14,411 bases of DNA from Christensenellaceae bacterium. Its GTDB lineage: Bacteria > Bacillota > Clostridia > Christensenellales > Aristaeellaceae. The position numbers and the translations under genes were made by a program. Location of the stretch: positions 1 through 14,411 of the forward strand of contig JAHHSO010000034.1 in the NCBI GenBank assembly GCA_020025205.1. Reading direction: 5' to 3'. Of this stretch, positions 12,868-14,411 are shown in pieces; position 1 is the first letter of the stretch, and each line of letters begins with the position of its first letter. The notes under the pieces were generated by a model that had not been told where the DNA came from, did not search any database, and worked only from the letters and a program-made list of their open reading frames with translations.

Positions 12868-13749
12868 ATGATTAAATTTCTTGTATTTAGTGATTTGCAC
12901 TATGATGAAGTGGCAGATGGGGATAAAAGAATAGAGGATATATTATCGAAGGTTCGAAAGAAAGAGTTGGATTTTATTGTTTCGTTAGGTGATTTATGCA
13001 ATCCTGTAAATGAAAATCAGAAGGTATTGGAGAAGTTTAATTCGTTAGGTATACCCTTTTATAGTGTTATTGGGAATCATGAAACAGATGATTGTAAATT
13101 AAGTGAAATATTAGAATTTTTCTCAATGAGTAAGCCATATTATTCTGTAATATGTAATGGATACAAACTGATTTTTTTGAACACGTGCTATATGCGAAAT
13201 GATGAGCAAGAAGAGATATACTATAAAAATAACTATAAAAAGAGTTCTTCCGTATATCCAATTGTTCCGGCGGAAGAGATACGATGGTTACAAGAGGAAT
13301 TAAGAGATGGCATGAAAAGTGTAATCTTTTCACATCATAGTCTTGTAAATGATTTTGGAACAAGGGGTGTCAATAATCGTGAGGATATCCGAAAGTTGTT
13401 TGCGGAAAATCAAGTATTGCTTTGTATGAATGGGCATGACCATGGAGATAATTATTCTTTGGTAGACGGAATATCTTATCTGACGGTTAATTCTGCGAAT
13501 TATGCATGGGTAGGTAGGCAAATAGCTCGTTCAAAAGTATTGCAAGAAAAGTATTCTTATTTACATGGCATGCTTCAATATAAACAGGCGATGAGTGCGT
13601 ACATAGAAATCGATGATAGCGAGATGAGAATTTGTGGGATGGAGGGAGAGTACTTATCAGTTACTCCTGATGATATTGAGTTATATGACTATAAATGGAA
13701 TGGTGTATCCATTAAACCACAAATAAGTTCACATTTGATTCAATTATAG
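12868..13749 (+). CDS. Calcineurin-like metallophosphoesterase
   Basis: The 293-residue cytosolic protein carries all motifs of the binuclear metallophosphoesterase superfamily in order: D9-L-H11, G41-D42, G-N-H-E at 69-72, S-H-H at 155-157, and G-H-D-H-G at 189-193. The metal site is therefore complete, and hydrolysis of a phosphodiester or phosphomonoester is likely. The substrate is unknown; architecture resembles YfcE/Icc-type or 3',5'-cyclic nucleotide phosphodiesterase-like members. The C-terminal 90 residues after GHDHG are a less typical extension rich in Tyr. GGAG is 13 bases upstream of the ATG, a loose spacing, and no convincing promoter was found. Codon use is much AT-richer than in lysS or other neighbours, suggesting acquisition. 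Confidence 0.85.
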   Translation: MIKFLVFSDLHYDEVADGDKRIEDILSKVRKKELDFIVSLGDLCNPVNENQKVLEKFNSLGIPFYSVIGNHETDDCKLSEILEFFSMSKPYYSVICNGYKLIFLNTCYMRNDEQEEIYYKNNYKKSSSVYPIVPAEEIRWLQEELRDGMKSVIFSHHSLVNDFGTRGVNNREDIRKLFAENQVLLCMNGHDHGDNYSLVDGISYLTVNSANYAWVGRQIARSKVLQEKYSYLHGMLQYKQAMSAYIEIDDSEMRICGMEGEYLSVTPDDIELYDYKWNGVSIKPQISSHLIQL

Positions 13750-13822
13750 AACTAAATCAAAATATTTCTAACAGATGATGAAACAAGACCAGATAAAATG
13801 CGTCTATAGGAGGACTAATAGT

Positions 13823-14242
13823 ATGAAAGAGAGAGAGTCCATAATTCAGCTATGGTTTGATATGTGGCTGCAAAAGAAAGATTTGGGGATACAGAAAATT
13901 TTTGCAGATAATGCCGTATATATCGAAAGCTGGGGACCTGAATATCATGGTTTATCAAAGATAAAACGATGGTTTGACGAATGGAATCATCGGGGTGCTG
14001 TTTTACAATGGGACATCAAACAATTCATTCATGCAGATAAGCAAACCGTTGTTGAATGGTACTTCCGCAATTCCATGAATGATGGAACGGTAGAAGCGTT
14101 TGACGGAGTAACTCTCACTCGCTGGAATAATGAAGGTAAAATCATTTTCCTGCAGGAATTTGGATGTAACGAAAACCGTTATGATCCATACCAAGATGGT
14201 TTAGAGCCACACTTCAAAGGCGAAAAGGCGATGTGGTTTTAA
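13823..14242 (+). CDS. NTF2-like / SnoaL-like fold protein
   Basis: The 139-residue product has the layout of the NTF2-like alpha+beta barrel. An N-terminal helix (R-E-S-I-I-Q-L-W-F-D-M-W-L) is followed by F-A-D-N-A-V-Y-I-E-S-W-G-P-E-Y-H-G, the helix around K-I-K-R-W-F-D-E-W, and beta strands V-V-E-W-Y-F-R and V-E-A-F-D-G-V-T-L-T-R-W-N-N-E-G-K-I. Members include small hydrolases, isomerases and binding proteins; the fold alone does not give a reaction. ATG 13823 has a clear AGGAGG 10-11 bases upstream; the upstream ATG at 13775 would put that site inside the gene. It lies 73 bases behind the phosphoesterase gene with similar AT-rich codon use, so the two probably arrived together, perhaps as an operon. 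Confidence 0.75.
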   Translation: MKERESIIQLWFDMWLQKKDLGIQKIFADNAVYIESWGPEYHGLSKIKRWFDEWNHRGAVLQWDIKQFIHADKQTVVEWYFRNSMNDGTVEAFDGVTLTRWNNEGKIIFLQEFGCNENRYDPYQDGLEPHFKGEKAMWF

Positions 14243-14286
14243 AGTGTTATCGACCTATTCGGGCTTTCTTAACAGATAAAGATTAG

Positions 14287-14324
14287 AAGACCTTGAAGGG
14301 CGAATTGCCTTTCAAGGTCTTTTT
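14287..14324 (+). terminator. Strong terminator closing the AT-rich segment
   Basis: AAGACCTTGAAGGGC (14287-14301) pairs with GCCTTTCAAGGTCTT (14307-14321) over 15 positions (one G-U) around a GAATT loop, with T-run 14320-14324. Confidence 0.92.
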
Positions 14325-14358
14325 CTGGTTTTGGGCAAAAGGCACCGGAATTGCAAAC

Positions 14359-14387
14359 TTCAAAGCAAGCTGTATCCTTGTTATACT
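14359..14387 (+). promoter_or_regulatory. Promoter and ribosome site of a gene starting at the window edge
   Basis: TATACT (14382-14387) has an extended -10 TGT directly upstream and a weak TTCAAA -35 at 17-base spacing. GGAAGGAG follows at about 14397-14404, and an ATG at 14408-14410 probably begins the next gene, whose product is outside the window. Confidence 0.5.
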
Positions 14388-14411
14388 AAAGGCACAGGAA
14401 GGAGTGGATGA

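Noticed and set aside
1..14411. CRISPR arrays, insertion sequences, canonical tRNA or rRNA genes
   Set aside because: No regularly spaced repeats, transposase motifs or tRNA cloverleaf apart from the tmRNA were seen on either strand.

Overview
The window looks like the chromosome of a low-to-mid-GC Gram-positive bacterium, most probably a gut-type member of the Clostridia. The grounds are strong purine-rich ribosome sites, frequent TTG/GTG starts, sigma-A type promoters with 17-base spacers, compact U-tailed terminators, and the core genes smpB-ssrA, rlmH and greA-lysS. The species cannot be named from sequence alone.

Region 1 (1-1400) is accessory. It holds an apparently N-terminally truncated phage holin with its own terminator. 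Next comes a compact unit (466-1090): a near-consensus promoter whose spacer is a 16-base palindrome, a 38-residue and a 29-residue hydrophobic/basic peptide, and a ribbon-helix-helix (RHH) DNA-binding protein, closed by a terminator. Directly behind the first peptide a strong promoter points back at it on the minus strand. This is the layout of a type I toxin-antitoxin locus, here combined with an RHH gene and a possible operator. It is the most novel-looking item in the window.

Region 2 (1380-2297, minus strand) is the trans-translation pair smpB-ssrA. Only 5 bases separate the smpB stop from the mature tmRNA 5' end.

Region 3 (2396-6471, plus strand) starts with a secreted SH3-like protein. 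A promoter with a terminator-containing leader then precedes a four-gene run: a GT2/GtrA glycosyltransferase, a CPBP intramembrane protease, rlmH and a PHP-family histidinol phosphatase.

Region 4 (6472-10020) has two nearly abutting convergent gene pairs. A minus-strand uridine-kinase-like P-loop kinase faces the phosphatase gene. It is divergent from a membrane zinc-ribbon protein, which is followed by a secreted M1-peptidase-like protein that has lost all zinc ligands. A minus-strand YkvI-type membrane protein converges on the latter.

Region 5 (10118-12804) is a greA-lysS operon from a perfect-consensus promoter. Its LysRS carries a C-terminal tRNA-binding OB domain.

Region 6 (12805-14325) is clearly AT-richer and probably acquired: a metallophosphoesterase and an NTF2/SnoaL-like protein, closed by a strong terminator. 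The last bases hold a promoter and ribosome site for a gene that starts at the window edge.
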